Source: Bacillota bacterium (GTDB lineage Bacteria > Bacillota > Clostridia > Christensenellales > Aristaeellaceae). From it: 35,278 nt of DNA. Each line of letters begins with the position of its first letter. The stretch's first letter is position 1. The position numbers and the translations under genes were made by a program. The stretch spans positions 1 to 35,278 of the forward strand of contig JAFADG010000036.1 in assembly GCA_023425025.1 (NCBI GenBank), in the 5' to 3' direction. The notes under the pieces were generated by a model, which ran no database searches, was not told the DNA's origin, and was given only the letters and a program-made list of their open reading frames with translations. Below, in pieces: positions 14,413 to 23,450 of the stretch.

Positions 14413-15885
14413 TCAAAGCATGTCTTCCGGTTTCATGTATCCGCCGCCGCCCTCTTCGTCGGTCAGGCTGAAGCCCTCCGCATTTAATACAAGCCCTTTG
14501 ACATTGGCGGTGCCATCATCCCTGATCAGATACAGCTCGTACTCCGGATCGTTCCAGTACAGGTTCCAGTCCGGGTTGTTTTTAGTCACATACCAGATGC
14601 CATGGGTTTCCCCGGAAATCTCTCCTGTATTCAGATCAATATACCGTCCGGTATAGGTGCCCTCGGCGTTCAGGACAAGCACGTCTTCCGCCATGTTTCC
14701 GCCTGCATAGAAAGCCCACTCACCAACCATTGTCTTCATGACGCCGGTCTGCCTTTCGGTGCGAAAGCTGTCCGATTCATCCAGCGCCAGCGCTTTGAGG
14801 GGCACGAAGCCCCACACGATTTCACCGCCGTCCGCAAACTGGCCGCTGCGAACCTGCGCGGCAACATAGGCGTAATCGTTGCCATACATGCCAAGGCAGG
14901 CAAACTGCGTTCCCTTGGGCACCTGGAGCTGCGGATACTGGGATACATCCGGGTCATCTGTCAGATAGGTGGCCTGCAGCGCCTGTACAGCTACATTCAG
15001 GAAATTATCCTCCGGCGTCCAAAGCGTGTCGGCCTGTTTGTCCAATACCGTGCCGCGAATATAGCCAATGCGCTGGGTGCGCGTGCTGATATCGTAGCGG
15101 ATACAGGCGTAGGCTTCGCCATCCGCATTCTTGAAAATGCGCAGCTGCCAGAATTCCCCTTCTAGCCCCAAGGCTGCTTTGCCATCGGATGCGCGCCACG
15201 ATGATTCTCCAAACGGAGCGGCGTACACAGGCTCTGTTTCTTTTCCGATGCCGCTGTACCGGCTGCCTGGCTCTTGGGGGTATTCCCACCAGCCAAGACA
15301 GTTCCTGCCGCTGCCCAGGGCAGCCCGCATCAGGTTCAAATGCCTGATTTCATCGACCGAGTGCGGAAACAGATCAATATTGAAATCGCTCAAGGAGATG
15401 CGCCCGTTCCAGATGGCCGTTGACACACCGTCCGTCCCTTCGTAATAAGTAAAATAACTGCCTGCGCCGTCTTCCTTCATGACAGAGGTCATGATGAAAT
15501 TGCCGATCGCCGCTTCTTTAAGCGTATAGGTTCCGGCATCCTCGAAGAAGGCATACCGCTCCGCTTCGCCGTACGACAATACAAATCCATCTTCTGTTTC
15601 TATCAGCTTCACAGCACTGTCGCGCTTGTCTTCCGGCTGATATACAGCTTTGGTGTACACATGAAGCAAATTGTCCGCGATCATCAATGCGTTATGGTAG
15701 CGGTTATGCATTACCGCGGCATCGCCCGCCTGCTTCCCCAAAGATGAATAATCATCCCATGCGTGGACGGAGGACACCGCTTTGAGCAAAGCGCCCGTCA
15801 ATCCCCAGCTGTTTGCCATTGCACAGGGTGCGGCTGCAAGCAAAATAAGCAAGACGCAAGCCATTCCAACCGAAAAACGTTTCAT
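14413..15885 (-). CDS. Secreted protein of unknown function
   Basis: A 490-residue protein that I do not recognise. The signal peptide is clear (residues 1-24, ends PCAMA). The mature part begins NSWGLTGALLKAVSSVHAWDDY and is rich in aromatic residues and beta-strand patterns. A region near 355-385 (TQFACLGMYGNDYAYVAAQV ... WGFVPL) resembles a bacterial SH3-like fold, which often binds cell wall. The C-terminal 100 residues, from MVGEWAFYAGG, look like a lipocalin-like or METEUR-type beta-barrel (G-W-Y/F strand starts), ending in an acidic Gly-rich tail. The start has a perfect AGGAGGTGG ribosome site; the 27-residue upstream extension has none. Its gene converges on the terminator of the GGGtGRT gene. 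No neighbour suggests a role. Confidence 0.7.
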   Translation of the reverse strand: MKRFSVGMACVLLILLAAAPCAMANSWGLTGALLKAVSSVHAWDDYSSLGKQAGDAAVMHNRYHNALMIADNLLHVYTKAVYQPEDKRDSAVKLIETEDGFVLSYGEAERYAFFEDAGTYTLKEAAIGNFIMTSVMKEDGAGSYFTYYEGTDGVSTAIWNGRISLSDFNIDLFPHSVDEIRHLNLMRAALGSGRNCLGWWEYPQEPGSRYSGIGKETEPVYAAPFGESSWRASDGKAALGLEGEFWQLRIFKNADGEAYACIRYDISTRTQRIGYIRGTVLDKQADTLWTPEDNFLNVAVQALQATYLTDDPDVSQYPQLQVPKGTQFACLGMYGNDYAYVAAQVRSGQFADGGEIVWGFVPLKALALDESDSFRTERQTGVMKTMVGEWAFYAGGNMAEDVLVLNAEGTYTGRYIDLNTGEISGETHGIWYVTKNNPDWNLYWNDPEYELYLIRDDGTANVKGLVLNAEGFSLTDEEGGGGYMKPEDML

Positions 15886-16192
15886 ACGTACCACCTCCTG
15901 ATATAATAACGAATAACTTGGAAAAATATTGCATTCATTTGCAGGTTTGCAGAAAATCAGTACCACGTCAGTTATCCTGGAACAGTATCGGAATATGATT
16001 GAAAAGATTGGGCTGTCATTAACAAATACATGCTGGCTTCAATGATCTCTTCACATGCCGCTGGTTACCATTTCATAGAACGCCCGCTCTTGCGGTTGCA
16101 CACCCTTTATGTTAAGATAGTAAAAACAGGATGGAAACGCCATATTTTTTTACAGATGCTCGAAACCGTTTTCGAAAAAAGGAGGAGCTTTC
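15886..16192. other. 307-bp intergenic region between divergent genes
   Basis: This region separates the secreted-protein gene (-) from the GH94 gene (+). It holds the AGGAGGTGG ribosome site of the former at its left end. At its right end are a dyad (16160-16175) and the AAGGAGG of the GH94 gene. No convincing sigma-A promoter was found; TTGCAC at 16096-16101 could be a -35, but no matching -10 is well spaced. Short open frames in it have no ribosome site. Confidence 0.5.
16160..16175. promoter_or_regulatory. LacI/GalR-type operator candidate upstream of the GH94 gene
   Basis: TCGAAACC-GTTTTCGA is a 16-bp dyad with 7 of 8 half-site positions symmetric and a CG-centred core like those bound by LacI/GalR-family sugar repressors. 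It lies in the leader a few bases before AAGGAGG of the GH94 gene, where a repressor could block transcription. No LacI-type regulator gene is in the window. Confidence 0.5.
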
Positions 16193-18583
16193 ATGCAGTA
16201 CGGGTATTTTGACGAGAAGGCCCGCGAGTATGTGATCACCAACCCGGATATTCCCGCTCCGTGGGCCAACTATCTGGGCTCGCCGGAATACGGGGCCATC
16301 ATTACCGTCAACGCGGGCGGCTACAGCTTTGTGAAATCCGGCGCGGCCGGGCGCATACTGCGCTATACCTTCAATCAGTTTGACGAGCCGGGCCGCTACC
16401 TGTATTTGCGGGATGACGCAACGGGCGATTTCTGGTCGGCCACCTGGAAGCCGGTGAAAAAGCCGCTGACCGAGTATAAGACGGTCTGCCGCCATGGCAC
16501 CGCCTATACGGAATTTGAAAGCGAATATGCCGGCATCCGCACCGCCGCGCTGTATTACGTGCCCCTGGGCGCAACATATGAGGTATGGCAGCTTACGATC
16601 GAAAACACCGGCGATCATCCCCGCGCCATCTCCGCTTTCAGCTATTGCGAATTCACCAATGACAACAATTACGAGCAGGACATGGTCAACCTGCAGTATA
16701 CGCAGTTCATCAGCCGCACGGAATTCAGGGGCGACCACCTCCTCCAGCGCATCAACGAATTCTGGGATGCCGGCGAAGACGGCTCCAACGGCAGGGAACG
16801 CTTTATCGGCCTTGTCGGGGCCGAAGTGACAAGCTGCACCGGCCGCCGGGACGCATTCCTGGGCCGCCATCGCTTCGACGCCCCGCAAGCGCTGCTGGAC
16901 GGCCGCTGCGACAACAGCCAGTGCTACAACGGCAATCCCTGCGGCGCGCTGCATGCTACGCTTACTCTGGCCTCCCATGAAAAGCGCACGCTTGTCTTCC
17001 TGCTGGGCCAGAAAAACGAGACGGAAGCCCGGGCGCTGCTTGACCGGTATGCCGCTTCTCCCGCACAAACATCAAATGCGGAGCTTGCCGCCTTGAGAAC
17101 CTACTGGCATACCGAGCTTAACAGCCTTCATGTGGAAACGCCGGACGAGCGCTTCAACGCAATGGTCAACACCTGGAACGCGTTCCAATGCTTCACTACC
17201 GTGGTGTGGAGCCGCGCGGCCTCGCTGATGTACTGCGGCCAGCGCAACGGCTACGGCTACCGGGATACCGTGCAGGATATCCAGGGCATCATCCACCTGG
17301 ATCCCATACTGGCCAAACAGCGGCTGACCTTTATGCTGTCTGCCCAGGTGCACCACGGCGCCGGCCTGCCCCTGGTCAAGTACAGCCACACTCCCGGCCA
17401 GGAAGACACCCCCGAGCAGGAAAGCTATGTCCGGGAAACCGGCCACCCCCATTACCGGGCGGATGACGCGCTGTGGCTGTTCCCCACAGTGTACAAGTAT
17501 GTGGCGGAAACAGGCGACCTGGCGTACCTAGACGAAGTAATCCCCTTTGCCGACAAAGAGGAAGGCACGGTGCTCGAGCACCTGCGGCGCGCCATACAGT
17601 TCAGCATGACGCACCTGGGCCCCCACGGCATGCCGGCGGGGCTGCACGCGGACTGGAACGACTGCCTGCGCCTGGGTGAAAAGGGCGAAAGCACCTTTGT
17701 GGCATTCCAGTTGTACTATGCCATGCGCCTGATGCTGGAGCTGGAGAAAACCGATCCCGACTATTCCGCCTATCTGGAAGCCGAAAGCGCAAAGCTGCTG
17801 GCTATTCTCAATGAAAAGTGCTTCGAGGGAGACAGGTTCATCCGCGGCTTTACGGAAGCGGGCGCCGTCATCGGCAGCAAAACACACAACGAGACCGCCA
17901 TGTGGCTCAACCCCCAAAGCTGGGCGGTGATCAGCCGAGCTGTAAACGGCACACAGGCCGAGGCTATCATGCAAACCGCATATGAAAAGCTCAACACGCC
18001 TTATGGGATGCAGCTCATGGCACCCTCCTACCGGCATGAGGCGTTTGATGGCGCGCGAATGCTGCTTTTCAACCCGGGCACCAAGGAAAACGGCGGCGTG
18101 TTCTGCCAGCCCCAGGGCTGGGCGATTCTGGCGGAGGCGCTGCTGGGCCACGGCAACCGGGCCTTTGAGCTTTTCGCCGAATCCTCCCCCGCCAGCTTTA
18201 ACGGCAACGCTGACCTTCGGGTGATTGAGCCGTATGTGCATGGTCAGTTTATTGAAGGCGCGGAAAGCCCCTTTGCCGGCCGGGGCCATGTACATTGGCT
18301 CACCGGTACCGCCTCCACCGTCATGGTGGGCTGTGTGGAAGGCATTTTGGGCCTGCGCCCGACGCCGGAAGGCCTGCTCCTTTCGCCCGCCATCCCCGCC
18401 CAGTGGCCGGGCTTTGCCATGCGCAAGGTCTTCCGGGGAAAGACGCTGCGCATTACCGTGGACAACACGGCCCACCGTGAAAGCGGCGTTATCCGCCTGG
18501 TTTTGAACGGGCAGGAACGGTCGCCCGGCCTGATCCGGGCGGAGGAGCTTGCCGAGGAAAATGACCTGCTTGTGGTGATGTAA
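16193..18583 (+). CDS. GH94 family disaccharide phosphorylase (cellobiose/chitobiose phosphorylase-like)
   Basis: A 796-residue cytoplasmic phosphorylase that splits a beta-linked disaccharide with phosphate to give a sugar 1-phosphate. The start MQYGYFDEKAREYVITNPDIP and INYLG-like ANYLGSPEYG are the family's N-terminal signature. NGYGYRDTVQDIQGIIH is the conserved GYRD-QD barrel motif, and HADWNDCLRLG carries the catalytic acid (Asp490), matching Asp492 of the Vibrio chitobiose phosphorylase. The C-terminal PVTASTVM-like GTASTVMVG and RIYHI-like strands complete the domain. AAGGAGG precedes the ATG. Cellobiose, chitobiose or another beta-glucoside are all possible; GYRDTVQD leans toward the chitobiose/cellobionate side, but I cannot decide. 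A dyad operator candidate stands in the leader. Confidence 0.88.
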   Translation: MQYGYFDEKAREYVITNPDIPAPWANYLGSPEYGAIITVNAGGYSFVKSGAAGRILRYTFNQFDEPGRYLYLRDDATGDFWSATWKPVKKPLTEYKTVCRHGTAYTEFESEYAGIRTAALYYVPLGATYEVWQLTIENTGDHPRAISAFSYCEFTNDNNYEQDMVNLQYTQFISRTEFRGDHLLQRINEFWDAGEDGSNGRERFIGLVGAEVTSCTGRRDAFLGRHRFDAPQALLDGRCDNSQCYNGNPCGALHATLTLASHEKRTLVFLLGQKNETEARALLDRYAASPAQTSNAELAALRTYWHTELNSLHVETPDERFNAMVNTWNAFQCFTTVVWSRAASLMYCGQRNGYGYRDTVQDIQGIIHLDPILAKQRLTFMLSAQVHHGAGLPLVKYSHTPGQEDTPEQESYVRETGHPHYRADDALWLFPTVYKYVAETGDLAYLDEVIPFADKEEGTVLEHLRRAIQFSMTHLGPHGMPAGLHADWNDCLRLGEKGESTFVAFQLYYAMRLMLELEKTDPDYSAYLEAESAKLLAILNEKCFEGDRFIRGFTEAGAVIGSKTHNETAMWLNPQSWAVISRAVNGTQAEAIMQTAYEKLNTPYGMQLMAPSYRHEAFDGARMLLFNPGTKENGGVFCQPQGWAILAEALLGHGNRAFELFAESSPASFNGNADLRVIEPYVHGQFIEGAESPFAGRGHVHWLTGTASTVMVGCVEGILGLRPTPEGLLLSPAIPAQWPGFAMRKVFRGKTLRITVDNTAHRESGVIRLVLNGQERSPGLIRAEELAEENDLLVVM

Positions 18584-18733
18584 TACTGCCTTGTCGTATT
18601 TGGTTCCATCGTATCCATACAGCAAAAAAAAGAAAATCCGTGCAAGCCGTGAATAGGCATTCCATTTATTGAGATACGATGTTATCATATTCTGAATAAA
18701 CAAACAGAGCGTTGCAAATACAAAGGAGCCGCC

Positions 18734-19054
18734 ATGAAGCGTACCGTCTACAATAAGCTTGTCCGGGACCTGATCCCCGGCATCATTGAGGCGTCAGGCC
18801 GGGAGGCCGTCACAGCGCAGATCGATTCCGGGGACAGGCTGCTTCACCTTCGTGAAAAGCTCAAGGAAGAGATGGCGGAATACCTTCAAAGCGGCTCTAT
18901 GGAGGAACTGGCCGACCTGCTGGAGGTCATCCACAGCCTGGCGGACTGTTCCGGTCAAACCTGGGATGCTTTGGAGGCCATGCGCCTTAAAAAAAAGCGG
19001 CAGCGCGGCGGTTTTGACAAGGGCATACTGCTGCTTGAGGTGATCGAGCCATAG
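18734..19054 (+). CDS. MazG-like nucleoside triphosphate pyrophosphohydrolase (COG4997 type)
   Basis: A 106-residue all-helical protein starting YNKLVRDLIPGII, a highly characteristic opening of the small house-cleaning pyrophosphohydrolase family related to MazG and HisE. The metal-binding glutamates appear in KLKEEMAEYL (E-x2-E pattern, helix 2) and EELADLLEVIHSLA (E-x3-D pattern, helix 3), and the end RGGFDKGILL is family-typical. It likely hydrolyses non-canonical NTPs in the cytoplasm; the substrate is unknown. AAAGGAG lies upstream of the ATG. It is 39 bases before the next gene and could be co-transcribed with it. Confidence 0.85.
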   Translation: MKRTVYNKLVRDLIPGIIEASGREAVTAQIDSGDRLLHLREKLKEEMAEYLQSGSMEELADLLEVIHSLADCSGQTWDALEAMRLKKKRQRGGFDKGILLLEVIEP

Positions 19055-19093
19055 CACTGTTGCATTTTTCCAAATCACAAGGGAGGACGCGAA

Positions 19094-20110
19094 ATGGCGA
19101 CAAATTTCTGGCGGAAACTTTCTCAGGAGACGGGGCTGCACTTCGAGGACAAGCGCATTTTCGGCTGGGTGGACGGTTATCATGTCACATTTACCATGGT
19201 GCTTGGCATGATGTTCCGTTTTCAGGTGTATTTGCCGGCGAATCAGGCTTTGGGTCAGGAAGCGGACCAGGAGGCCTTGCAAAAATCCGCACTTTTGCGC
19301 GCGGAGGCCGTGCGGGTGCTGGAAGCCGCCGCAAAGGAGTACAAGCTGAACCGGACTGCTTCCTTAACCGGGGAACAGTTTGCCGCCATTGAATTCCGTA
19401 CAACAAACAAGGCCATCAAGCAGATGGGTCAGTTTATCCGCCGTGCCGTAGCCGGTATTGCCGGGCTGGGCATACCCTCCGTCAAGGCGTGCAGCCATTG
19501 CGGCCAGATCATGGAATCCGGCGAAGTGCCTGTGCGGATCAAGGATGATGTTTTCCCCATGCATGACAACTGTGCCGAAGAAGCAATAAGGCAGCAGGCA
19601 TGGCTTGGCGAACCGAAAAAGGGCAGTTTGCCGCTTGGCATATTGGGAGCGGCAGCCGCCGCCATCCTGGGCGCCATTCCCTGGGCGGTGGTTTTCGCGA
19701 TGGGATACATGGCCAGCCTTGTAGGCATACTGATCGGCTTTATGGTGAGCAGAGGTTACGACCTTACGCATGGGCGTCAGGGGCGGGTCAAGATCGTCAT
19801 TGTGCTCCTTTTTGTGCTGCTGTCCGTAGCCTTGGGGCAGGTGGCCGGCGGAAGTTATCAGCTTTCCGAATACTATGATGAGGTTCAGTCTGAACTGAAG
19901 TCGTACGAGGAAATGATGTATACCAAGACGGAAGCGTTGGTATTCTACTGGACGGAGGATTTGTGGGCAAGCCCCCAAGCCATGCAGGAGGAGCTCGGCA
20001 ATTTCGGAACGGGCGTGTTCTTCGCCTTGCTTGGCTGCTCCGGCATGTTCATGCAAATGGCCAGGGACACGGCGGCAAAAAAGCCAAAGCGACTGTACGT
20101 TTCAATGTAG
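19094..20110 (+). CDS. Membrane protein with a treble-clef-like zinc site, unknown function
   Basis: A 338-residue protein that I do not recognise. The N-terminal 125 residues are soluble and include FGWVDGYHVTFTMVLGMMFRFQVYLP. A zinc-binding pattern follows: Cys133-x2-Cys136-x20-His157-x2-Cys160, with the I-SGE-P-R---V-PMHDNC spacing of a LIM-like or treble-clef knuckle. Then come hydrophobic helices at about 176-195, 200-217, 232-252 and 303-320, separated by a charged coiled segment (YYDEVQSELKSYEEM). The topology suggests a four-helix membrane protein with a cytoplasmic zinc head. GGGAGG precedes the ATG. It follows the pyrophosphohydrolase and ends at a strong terminator. Confidence 0.65.
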   Translation: MATNFWRKLSQETGLHFEDKRIFGWVDGYHVTFTMVLGMMFRFQVYLPANQALGQEADQEALQKSALLRAEAVRVLEAAAKEYKLNRTASLTGEQFAAIEFRTTNKAIKQMGQFIRRAVAGIAGLGIPSVKACSHCGQIMESGEVPVRIKDDVFPMHDNCAEEAIRQQAWLGEPKKGSLPLGILGAAAAAILGAIPWAVVFAMGYMASLVGILIGFMVSRGYDLTHGRQGRVKIVIVLLFVLLSVALGQVAGGSYQLSEYYDEVQSELKSYEEMMYTKTEALVFYWTEDLWASPQAMQEELGNFGTGVFFALLGCSGMFMQMARDTAAKKPKRLYVSM

Positions 20111-20116
20111 CAGGAA

Positions 20117-20149
20117 GCGGCAGGACAGAAAACTGTCCCGCCGCTTTTT
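20117..20149 (+). terminator. Intrinsic terminator after the zinc-site membrane protein
   Basis: GCGGC-a-GGACAG (20117-20128) pairs with CTGTCC-c-GCCGC (20133-20144) around an AAAA loop, and five Ts follow. It separates this gene from the convergent dacF. Confidence 0.9.
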
Positions 20150-20173
20150 AATCCGCCTTGGAGGCCGGAGCCG

Positions 20174-21331
20174 CTATCTCCAGGTATCCAGTATCTTGAT
20201 GAATCCCTCCAGGAAGCCCGGCAGCCGTACGTCCTGGGCCGCCACGCAATTGAGCCTGGCAATCACTTTACCGTCTAGCAGAATACGCACGGTGCCCAGC
20301 GTATCGCCCTTCAGGACAGGCGCCTGCACGGATTCGGGCAGTTCCACCTCCATGGCCAGCTGCTTTTCCTGGCCGGACCGCAGCAGCATGGAAAGCCCGC
20401 TGCCCAGCGCTGTATCCACCACGTCCCTGGACCCCCTGGTGACCGGCACCTGCTGGCCCAACAGGTCGCCTTCCCTGGCGATGATGATCCGGCGATAGGT
20501 GGCAAAGCCGTAATCCAGCATGGCCCTGGCTTCATCAAACCTGGTTTGGCTCTTGGGGTTGCCCAGCACCACGGCCACCAGGCGCATGCCGTTCTTTTCC
20601 GCCGTCGCGCTGACGCAGAACTTGGCCTCATCCGTGGAGCCTGTCTTAAAGCCGTCGCACCCTTCATAAAAGCGCACCAGGCGGTTGGTATTGGTAAGGT
20701 CCGTAACCCGGCCGCTGGGGTGCTTGAGGGTATCGATCCACACGCTGGCGTATTTGTGGTAAGCCGGATGCTTGCCTACCTCGCAGGAGATGGTCATCAC
20801 ATCCCTGGCGGTGGTGTACTGGCCATCCTGCGGAAGGCCGGTGCAGTTGACGTAACGGGTGTTGGTCATGCCCAGCTCGGCCGCCCGGGCGTTCATGCGG
20901 TCCACAAAAGCGGCCTCCGTACCGGAAACATGCTCCGCCAGGGCAACGGCCGCGTCATTGGCGCTGGCCATGACAGTGGCCTGCAAAAGCGTTTCCAAAG
21001 GATAGGCTGCCCCCGCGTCCAGCAAAGCCTGGCTGCCCTTGGCAGCGGCGGCATTTTGGGATACCGCCACCTGATCACTGAGCGATATCGCGCCATTGTT
21101 GATATCTTCCATCAGCAGCAGCGCCGTCATCAGCTTGGTGATGGAGGCCACCTGCCGCTTTTCATCGGCATTCTTCTCAAATATGATGGTGCCGGTGGAC
21201 ACTTCCGCCAGCACGGCAGCCGGAGACGATAAGGAAACGGGCTCCCCCGACTCCAGCGGTGCGGCGCCCGCCGCGGGTATGATCATCAAAACAGCCAACA
21301 GTGCCGCAAAAAAGCGCAACCCTTTTCCCAT
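20174..21331 (-). CDS. dacF: D-alanyl-D-alanine carboxypeptidase (S11 family, DacF-like)
   Basis: A 385-residue secreted serine carboxypeptidase that removes the terminal D-Ala from peptidoglycan stem peptides. The signal peptide ends near AAGAAP. All three catalytic motifs are present: SITK with nucleophile Ser63 and Lys66, SAN at 123-125, and KTG at 229-231. A C-terminal beta-rich domain (PBP5_C type, from about 290) follows. The start is at 21331 because GGAAGGGG precedes it; the frame extends 14 codons further without a ribosome site. It follows deoB and punA in the B. subtilis drm-pupG-dacF order, which is why I call it dacF. In B. subtilis dacF is expressed in the forespore under sigma-F; no sigma-F site was recognised here. 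Confidence 0.9.
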   Translation of the reverse strand: MGKGLRFFAALLAVLMIIPAAGAAPLESGEPVSLSSPAAVLAEVSTGTIIFEKNADEKRQVASITKLMTALLLMEDINNGAISLSDQVAVSQNAAAAKGSQALLDAGAAYPLETLLQATVMASANDAAVALAEHVSGTEAAFVDRMNARAAELGMTNTRYVNCTGLPQDGQYTTARDVMTISCEVGKHPAYHKYASVWIDTLKHPSGRVTDLTNTNRLVRFYEGCDGFKTGSTDEAKFCVSATAEKNGMRLVAVVLGNPKSQTRFDEARAMLDYGFATYRRIIIAREGDLLGQQVPVTRGSRDVVDTALGSGLSMLLRSGQEKQLAMEVELPESVQAPVLKGDTLGTVRILLDGKVIARLNCVAAQDVRLPGFLEGFIKILDTWR

Positions 21332-21429
21332 GTTGTATCCCCTTCCAAGTCCAGCGGTATGCGTTCTTATCATACCCAGGACAGGCAGGGAAAAGGCATG
21401 GGATTTTTTGGATGCGCTTTTTTCGGATA

Positions 21430-22239
21430 TTAGCTATCGCGGATCACGGCATCCACCAGGGAGCGGAAGGTGTCCTTCACGCGCTCACCGGTGGCCATGA
21501 CCTCCTGGTGGTCAAGGGGCGTATCCAGGATGCCCGCCGCCATGTTGGTGATACAGCTTAGGCCCAGCACCTTCATGCCGCAATGCCGGGCCACAATGGT
21601 TTCCGGCACGGTGGACATGCCCACGGCATCCGCCCCCAGGACCCTGGCCATGCGGATTTCCGCCGGCGTTTCAAAGCAGGGGCCGTTGAACCAGCAGTAC
21701 ACGCCCTTTTGAAGCTTGATACCCAGTTCTTCGGCTTTTTGGTGGGCCAGCGTCGCCAGCTCCCGGTCATAGGCATAGGTCATATCGGGAAACCGGGGCC
21801 CAAATTCGTCCAGATTTTCCCCGCGAAGGGGATTGCGGCCGGAAAAGTTGATGTAATCGGTAATCTGCATCAGGTCGCCGGCCTGAAAGTCAAGGTTCAC
21901 GCCGCCGGCGGCGTTGGTGACGATCAGCGTCTTTACGCCCAGCAGCGACATGACGCGAACCGGCATGGTCACTTCATCCAGACCATAGCCCTCATAGGCA
22001 TGAAAGCGGCCCTGCATCATGCATACGCCCTTGCCGTGCAGCGTGCCCGTATGCCACACGCCGGCGTGGCCCGGAACGGTGGATTTGGGAAAGCCGGGGA
22101 TATCGGCGTAAGGCAGGGATTCGGCATTTTGCAGCGCCTTTGCGTATTCCCCCAGGCCGCTGCCCAGGATGACGCCGATTTCCGCACGGCCGCACGCTTC
22201 CTCAATCACCCGCGCCGCTTTGTGAAGCTTCTTGAGCAT
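21430..22239 (-). CDS. punA: Purine nucleoside phosphorylase
   Basis: A 269-residue cytoplasmic enzyme that phosphorolyses purine (deoxy)nucleosides to base and (deoxy)ribose 1-phosphate. It is the trimeric (class I) type, shown by GVILGSGLG, MQGRFHAYEGY, VTNAAGGVN, FNGPCFETPAEIRMAR, VGMSTVPE and CITNMAAG. GGAGG lies upstream of the ATG. The gene begins 19 bases after deoB ends, so both are in one transcript, and the product ribose 1-phosphate is the substrate of the neighbour. Length is normal for the family. Confidence 0.95.
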   Translation of the reverse strand: MLKKLHKAARVIEEACGRAEIGVILGSGLGEYAKALQNAESLPYADIPGFPKSTVPGHAGVWHTGTLHGKGVCMMQGRFHAYEGYGLDEVTMPVRVMSLLGVKTLIVTNAAGGVNLDFQAGDLMQITDYINFSGRNPLRGENLDEFGPRFPDMTYAYDRELATLAHQKAEELGIKLQKGVYCWFNGPCFETPAEIRMARVLGADAVGMSTVPETIVARHCGMKVLGLSCITNMAAGILDTPLDHQEVMATGERVKDTFRSLVDAVIRDS

Positions 22240-22258
22240 GGTTGCATCCTCCGTTTTC

Positions 22259-23419
22259 TTACAGTATGTCCTTCAGGAAGGAAGTGGCCGAAAACCGCTG
22301 GGGCAGGCCCAGATACTCCGCGATGGTGGCGGCGATATCGGCATAGGTTTCGCGCACGCCAAGGTTCACCAGCTTTTTCATACCCCTGTACCAGCACAGG
22401 ATGGGCACATGCTCCCTGGTGTGGTCGGTGCCGGGGAAAGTGGGGTCCACGCCGTGATCGGCGGTGATGATCATCAGGTCCTCCTCACCCATGAGCGAAA
22501 GCATGTCCGGCAGCTTCGCGTCAAAATAGGAAAGCGCCTGGGCGTAGCCCACCGGGTCGTTGCGGTGGCCGTAAACCATGTCGGTATCCACCAGGTTGGT
22601 GAACAAGAGCCCAGTAAAATCTTCCTTTAGATAGGAAATCAGCGCGTCGATACAGGCCGGGTTGCCGGCCGCGTGGTTGCTCTTTGTCAGCCCCCGGCCA
22701 TTGAAGATATCCTCGATCTTGCCCACGCCCAGCACCTGCATCCCGGCGGCTTTTACGGCGTCCAGCAGCGTTTCGCCGGTGGGGTCAATGGAAAAATCCC
22801 GCCTTCTGGGCGTTCTTGCAAAGTTCCCCGGCTCCCCCGCAAAGGGCCTGGCGATCACCCGGCCCACGGCATGCCTGCCGGTCAGGATGCGCCGGGCGGT
22901 TCCGCACATTTCATACAGCTTCTGCGGCGGATAGACCGACTCATGGCAGGCGATCTGAAAAACGCTGTCCGCGGAGGTATAGACGATGGGATAACCGGTT
23001 TTGATGTGTTCTTCCCCAATCTCCACCAATATCTCCGTGCCGGAGGCCGCCTTGTTGCCCAGGGTCTTTGTACCGATGGCGCTTTCAAAGGCGTCCATCA
23101 CATCCCTGGGGAAGCCATCGGGATAGGTGGGAAAGGGCTGCGCAAGCGTAAGCCCCGTCATCTCCCAATGGCCGGTGGTGGTATCCTTGCCCGGCGAGCG
23201 CTCCATTGCCTTGCCGAACGCGCCCACCGCACGGTCATCCGCCGGATATCCGGCGCTGTCGATGTGCCCAAGGCCTATTTTTGCCATATTGGGCAGAGCC
23301 GGCCTGGCAGCAGCCACCACATGAGCCAGTGTATTGGCGCCAACGTCCCCATACTGCGCGGCGTCAGGCAGCGCGCCTACGCCCACGCCGTCCAGGACGG
23401 TTAAAATCACGCGTTTCAT
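22259..23419 (-). CDS. deoB: Phosphopentomutase
   Basis: A 386-residue cytoplasmic mutase of the alkaline-phosphatase superfamily, interconverting (deoxy)ribose 1- and 5-phosphate in nucleoside salvage. The N-terminus VILTVLDGVGVGALPDA supplies metal-binding Asp residues, and GKDTTTGHWEMTG carries the phosphorylated Thr82 (Thr85 in the Bacillus cereus enzyme). VDTDMVYGHRND and ITADHGVDPTFPGTDHTREHVP complete the metal site. AAAGGAGG precedes the ATG; the 18-codon upstream extension has no ribosome site. It is the first gene of the deoB-punA(-dacF) run, with a promoter upstream. Confidence 0.95.
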   Translation of the reverse strand: MKRVILTVLDGVGVGALPDAAQYGDVGANTLAHVVAAARPALPNMAKIGLGHIDSAGYPADDRAVGAFGKAMERSPGKDTTTGHWEMTGLTLAQPFPTYPDGFPRDVMDAFESAIGTKTLGNKAASGTEILVEIGEEHIKTGYPIVYTSADSVFQIACHESVYPPQKLYEMCGTARRILTGRHAVGRVIARPFAGEPGNFARTPRRRDFSIDPTGETLLDAVKAAGMQVLGVGKIEDIFNGRGLTKSNHAAGNPACIDALISYLKEDFTGLLFTNLVDTDMVYGHRNDPVGYAQALSYFDAKLPDMLSLMGEEDLMIITADHGVDPTFPGTDHTREHVPILCWYRGMKKLVNLGVRETYADIAATIAEYLGLPQRFSATSFLKDIL

Positions 23420-23450
23420 ATGATCCTCCTTTGGTATTTGTCCTACCTGT

